Part shown: positions 60,005 to 64,000 of the stretch, piece by piece
How the letters are laid out: each line of letters starts with the position of its first letter
How positions within the stretch are numbered: the first letter of the stretch is position 1
Source of the DNA: Scalesia atractyloides
Taxonomy: Eukaryota > Streptophyta > Magnoliopsida > Asterales > Asteraceae
Direction: 5' to 3'
Length of the DNA: 64,000 bases
Assembly (NCBI GenBank): GCA_947069175.1
Contig: CAMTDV010000015.1
Coordinates: 23,328,249-23,392,248 of the forward strand
The notes under the pieces: generated by a model
What the model saw: only the letters and a program-made list of their open reading frames with translations
Told to the model about the DNA's origin: nothing
Databases searched by the model: none
Position numbers and translations under genes: made by a program

Positions 60005-61073
60005 TTAGGTGTTATAATAAGCATGAAAAATGACACGTTATTTTCATGAACATGAATATGTGTATAATTATGAACGTCAACAAGTGTAACAGACGATAAT
60101 GGTGCGTATGATATGAATTGAATGCTACGAATTTATTTACATAAAATAGTCGAGAAATCAGGGTATGTAAAACGAATGATACGTTTAAAATGTTATGCAA
60201 CAGTTGACTAAACCATGTACGAGGATACGCATGTATTGTTGTTTGAGCAAAACTTTGAGGTTATCGCTTCTAAAATAGGCTTAAGTTTAACTTAGAATAT
60301 AGGATCTAGTGTGTGAATATAAAGGAATATAAGGTACTTATTGATTATGCGTTACGTATTTTGTAATGGACGGGAGTGCTACCATTTGTTTTAAAAGAAT
60401 TTAAGTAGGTTGAAAATGGTTGGTCTTCATAAAGTTTTCTTGTCCACGTGTTTTGAAACTCATGTGACATTTCGGGAGGTGTATGATAAGGTATTAAAAT
60501 AGTAAGTTCGCATTGTTTTCAAAGGATATAAGAGATTTGAAATTTTAGTGGTGCTTGTGAAATGTTGACCCTTGAGAGGAAATCCGTGTTAATTGATTTA
60601 ATGACCGTTGAAAAACGTTTAGCAAAATGTTTTCTTAATCGCGATGAGAGATTTAGAGGGTGTTTGGGGTTGAGTTTTGAAAATAGATTATGCGTTCTGA
60701 ATAATTAAAGTCAGATAATTAGTTGTAACAAAACATACTGTAGGAAGATAGTGTTTGGATTTGATTATGTTATTTGATATCACAATAATCAGGTAATCAA
60801 CTATTTGAGTGTTTGAAAAATATATATACATGTACATATAAAGTTATAAATAGACGAGCTTTGATCTCTAAAATACGTAAAACAAATCAGTTTTTTTTTT
60901 TTATATATATATATATTTATTATTATTTTTTTTTTCCAAACACTAAAAAAATAGATTTTTATTTATTTATTTATTTAATACTTGTGCTTCCAAACACAAA
61001 ACAAATATTAGGTTGCAAAACAATCCCAAACACACCTTTAGTACAACGATCCCATAATGCCTATAAGATATTG

Positions 61074-61116
<43 letters not shown>

Positions 61117-61437
61117 ATAGTTATTGCGTGAGCGTGTTTTAGTGATTAAGTTAAACATAAGACTTGTGGGCAAGGTATTCGTTAGACCAATTAAGTTGGT
61201 AGGTAGCATTCTGTCGAGCTTTGAAAATCGTTAAAACAAAACGTTTCATGTGGTGACCAAGTATATGCGTGTGGGATTTATATGAAATAGATTACCGGAT
61301 GGGAAATACGTTTGATAAAATAGTACGTTTTGAAATTTGTCTAAGTAAGAATTTGACAACATGGTAAAAGATTTAGGCATACAATTTAAACATGTGGTTG
61401 GTGTAATAGAGTCTCCAAGAAGGTGGGTTGGTAACGA
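60005..61437 (-). other. LARD interior, middle part
   Basis: No coding potential seen. It includes a short (TA)n at 60902-60916, AT-rich poorly ordered text and a 36-nt T run (61076-61111). The T run on the + strand could be the A tail of an old retroposed sequence on the - strand, but I see no body for it. Confidence 0.45.
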
Positions 61438-62200
61438 TCACCGAGATATGGGAATCACCCCTAATCCGTTGGTGAGGTCGTTTTAAGGAAGGAAGGAAAC
61501 GAAGTTTGATCGTCTAGGTAAGGAATTCACTCCTATCTCGACGACGGTCTCCATTTCGGACTTCTCAAGAAATATAAGTCTAATTGATGACGTTTTGAAA
61601 TCATGTATGCAAATAATGTATAATTGGATGGAAAGGTTTAATATGAATTGCGTAAAAACCTTAAAATAAATTAGAAACTTGAAAGAAAGGGTAACAAGTA
61701 TATAAAAAGTCATGCATAAATTGAAATGGTATAAAAGAGAGTCTCAGAAAACATTAGACTGTTTCGGGTAGAGAAACGCCGACTATTCCAAAGTGAATCG
61801 AAGATCCTTTCGAATTAGAGAAACGTGCTTTGGCCTATAGGTAAAACGCTCTCGTCGAGAAGCGATTAACGGCATTTTACCCTTCCAGTTATTACACGTC
61901 TCAAATCAATTGGAAAATCGAAACTTTGGCGAGATTGAAAATCGAGGAATGGGACTTAATCAACAAGGTGCGGGTTTCACCCCTAACTTGCCGATTTCGT
62001 ACCCTAAGTGTGGTTGGCACTCTTCGGGTCAAAATTAATTTCGACACCTTGACGAGAGTCCACTAGAGTTTGAATGGGAAGTTTTCCATCAAGGTGTGGA
62101 TGTCACTCCTAACTTGATGGTGTAACCTCGTAAAAATATAAAGAATAAGCGTAATGAGAATCGTTCACCAAATTGTGGATATCACGCCTATTTCGGTGAA
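61438..62200 (-). repeat. Five stem-loops in the LARD leader
   Basis: Hairpins at 61438-61475 (TCACC/GGTGA), 61510-61544 (TCGTC/GACGA), 61964-61990 (CAAG/CTTG), 62086-62120 (CCATCAAG/CTTGATGG) and 62164-62200 (TTCACC/GGTGAA). All share a loop like GG(A/T)ATNTCACNCCTA while the stem sequences differ. They lie between the 5' LTR and the place where gag would start. Shared leader words with the gag-only element lie at 61825-61837 and 61879-61898. Confidence 0.7.
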
Positions 62201-62437
62201 GTCGTCTCACTTGTGTAATACGAGTGTTTTCGAGTTTAGTATAATCGAGTAAAATGCATTAGGGAAGGCGTACGATTGAAATAATGTAACGAGTATGAAC
62301 ACGTAAAGCATTTCATAAATTTAACATATAAGAGATGTTTTAAGAAATTAGCATGTGAATCACGTATGGTCAAGTATGGTACTTAACTATAGACTAGGTC
62401 AAAAGCGTAGCAATCTACCTAATTCCCTATAGTTATG

Positions 62438-62450
62438 GCTCTGATACCAA
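62438..62450 (-). other. Primer-binding site of the LARD
   Basis: On the - strand TGGTATCAGAGCC, two nt from the LTR, identical in sequence and spacing to that of the gag-only element at 40088-40100. Confidence 0.92.
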
Positions 62451-62452
62451 TC

Positions 62453-64000
62453 TGTAACACCCCAACCGATGGCGGAAACATCGGGATGAGACGAAAACGA
62501 GATTGCTCATTGCTCACAACATTATTAAGTGACAATAATTAATTAAACCATATTTCATTTCATAAGAATTGTCAAATACATCAATGTAACAAAACAAAGA
62601 ACAATCTAACATTTGCAAAGTTATAACAAAATTGATACGTCGACATTAAACCTAACGTCTAATTTGTGTGTATCTAGTCCTTGCTATATTGTTTTCATAG
62701 CGTCATCTCCTTCAACCTGTAACATGTTTTAAAATAAAGTCAATGCAAAAGCAAAGGCGAGTACACAAGTTTAAGCATAGCATACGTATACGAATAAAGT
62801 TTGAACAATCCTCATGGCAACTAAATCTATACAAGAGCAATATCAAGGCATGCAATGCTAATAATCAAACCGTAACGCAATCACGTTGTTTTAACATGAC
62901 CTCACGTGTAAATCGATGGAGGTGGATGCGTGAATTCCTATAGCGCTAAGCATGTCAAACAAGGCTAAAAATAGTTAATGACTAAAGCACAGCACAATGT
63001 TTATCCCCAGACAAGCAACAAGTATACGATTCAAGTAGTCATGTGTATAGGATTGTTTGTGCGTTTTATAAAGTTTAAGTGTTTGTGATTTTTGTATATG
63101 GAAACATGTTACACCCAAAAAGTGATATAAAACAAACGTGGGTCGAGTGTACTCACAAAATTGCTAAGTCTTCTTTGGAAATTCCACGACGAGTTGATGA
63201 GTGGGAAAAAGGGGACATCGAGGTCACCTTAAACATGGCAAACGAATGTACATGAATAATAGAAGTTACGACGAAGGATTCGAATTGGAGTTGAAAGTAC
63301 GTATATAGTTAACATCGTTTAAGAAAGGAATTTCTAAATTAAATTCATCAAAAGGATTGTAGGAGTGTTGTCAAATAATTAATATATATATTTGACGAAA
63401 AGCATATTGGGTATATATATATTTATATTCCAACGAATTGTATGAGATATATATGTATATTGTCGAATGGTGTACAAATATATTTGTCGAAAGTAAAATA
63501 AATATGTTTTGTCGAAAGTAAAATAAATAAGTATATTTGTCGAGAGACATGATAAATATATCTATATCTTGTCGATGAATATAATAAGTAAACATGTTTT
63601 GTCAAAAGTGTAGTAAATAAGTATGTTTGTCGAGTATTGTGATAAATAAATTTATATTTTGTCGATGAATATAATAAGTAAATATGTTTTGTCAATAGTA
63701 TAGTAAATAAGTATATTAGTCGCGAATTGTAATAAATAAATTTATATTTTGTCGATGAATATAATAAGTAGATATGCTTTGTCAAAAGTGTAGTAAATAA
63801 GTATATTAGTCGAGAATTGTAATAAATAAATTTATATTTCGTCGATGAATATAATAAGTAAATATGCTTTGTCAAAAGTATAGTAAATAAGTATATTAGT
63901 CGAGAATTGTAATAAATGGATTTATGCTCTTGTCGAAAAGCATAATAAGGAAAATAAGTATATTTTGTCGACAAAAAAACTAATATCGATAAATATATTC
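62453..64000 (-). repeat. 5' LTR of the LARD (cut by the window end)
   Basis: Collinear with 55394-56941 and almost identical, including the tandem array. The window ends inside it. Confidence 0.92.

Larger units (their letters stand above)
55394..64000 (-). mobile_element. Coding-free Gypsy derivative (LARD), right end beyond the window
   Basis: 3' LTR 55394-58435, interior 58436-62452, and 5' LTR from 62453 to beyond the window. A primer site (62438-62450) and a polypurine tract (58436-58452) fix the - strand. The interior is about 4 kb and no gag or pol text can be found in any frame. The LTRs are nearly identical (one substitution noticed, 56076 versus 63137), so insertion is very recent. 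LTR starts TGTAACACCCCAACCG. Shared leader words, palindrome and stem-loop tie it to the gag-only Gypsy at 33212. It must be moved by proteins of another element. Confidence 0.9.

Overview
This window is plant nuclear DNA, almost certainly from a eudicot with a repeat-rich genome. Asteraceae is my best guess, because the long reading frame after pol in the second Copia element resembles ones I associate with composite-family retrotransposons; nothing here proves it. The DNA is AT-rich, introns are GT-AG, all four tRNA-type primer sites I could place match the initiator Met-tRNA, and nearly all of the sequence is mobile elements, often nested. No bacterial genes, CRISPR array or intact rRNA genes are present. 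The only host-type gene is a broken or mis-sequenced short-chain dehydrogenase.

Layout. 1-1474 is unassigned, partly retroelement-like DNA. 1475-6014 is a non-autonomous Helitron carrying exon fragments of at least two unrelated host genes (PFP alpha subunit, NAP1). 6138-23060 is a decayed Copia element on the + strand (target duplication ATGTT). It is split inside its RNase H by a second Copia, Sirevirus-like, on the - strand (11566-22290, duplication AGCTA), which carries a long extra reading frame after pol and has lost most of its 5' LTR. 23707-28558 is a nine-exon SDR/DHRS12-like gene on the - strand with two frame breaks. 29328-30406 is a hAT derivative that keeps only a BED zinc finger. 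31060-32800 is a relict Gypsy LTR. 32967-47064 is a third Copia on the - strand (GTATG) whose last pol codons are interrupted by a gag-only Gypsy element with 2.6-kb LTRs (33212-42726, ACCAA). 47852-50129 holds a Mutator-like element, a Tourist-like MITE and a hAT-like MITE. 52057-55309 is a run of six small inverted-repeat elements, each bounded by (TA)n tracts. 55394 to the window end is a coding-free Gypsy derivative (LARD) with 3-kb, nearly identical LTRs and a 5S-rRNA-derived, Cassandra-like module inside.

How the parts relate. The two Gypsy derivatives (gag-only and coding-free) appear to be parasites of an absent autonomous Tekay/Del-like element. Both keep the primer site, the polypurine tract and a 19-bp palindrome that looks like the last trace of pol. 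Both also keep a hairpin whose loop is conserved while its stem sequence differs between elements, the pattern expected of selected RNA structure. The coding-free element has five further stem-loops in its leader with different stems around a common loop. The gag-only element's LTRs carry several tRNA-like modules with B-box-type motifs. These RNA-like structures, the gene-capturing Helitron, the BED-only hAT and the (TA)n-anchored elements are the parts most worth following up.

Insertion order read from nesting and LTR divergence: Copia 1 is oldest, Copia 2 entered it later, Copia 3 received the gag-only Gypsy, and the coding-free Gypsy at the right end is the youngest (one substitution noticed in about 1.5 kb of LTR compared by eye).
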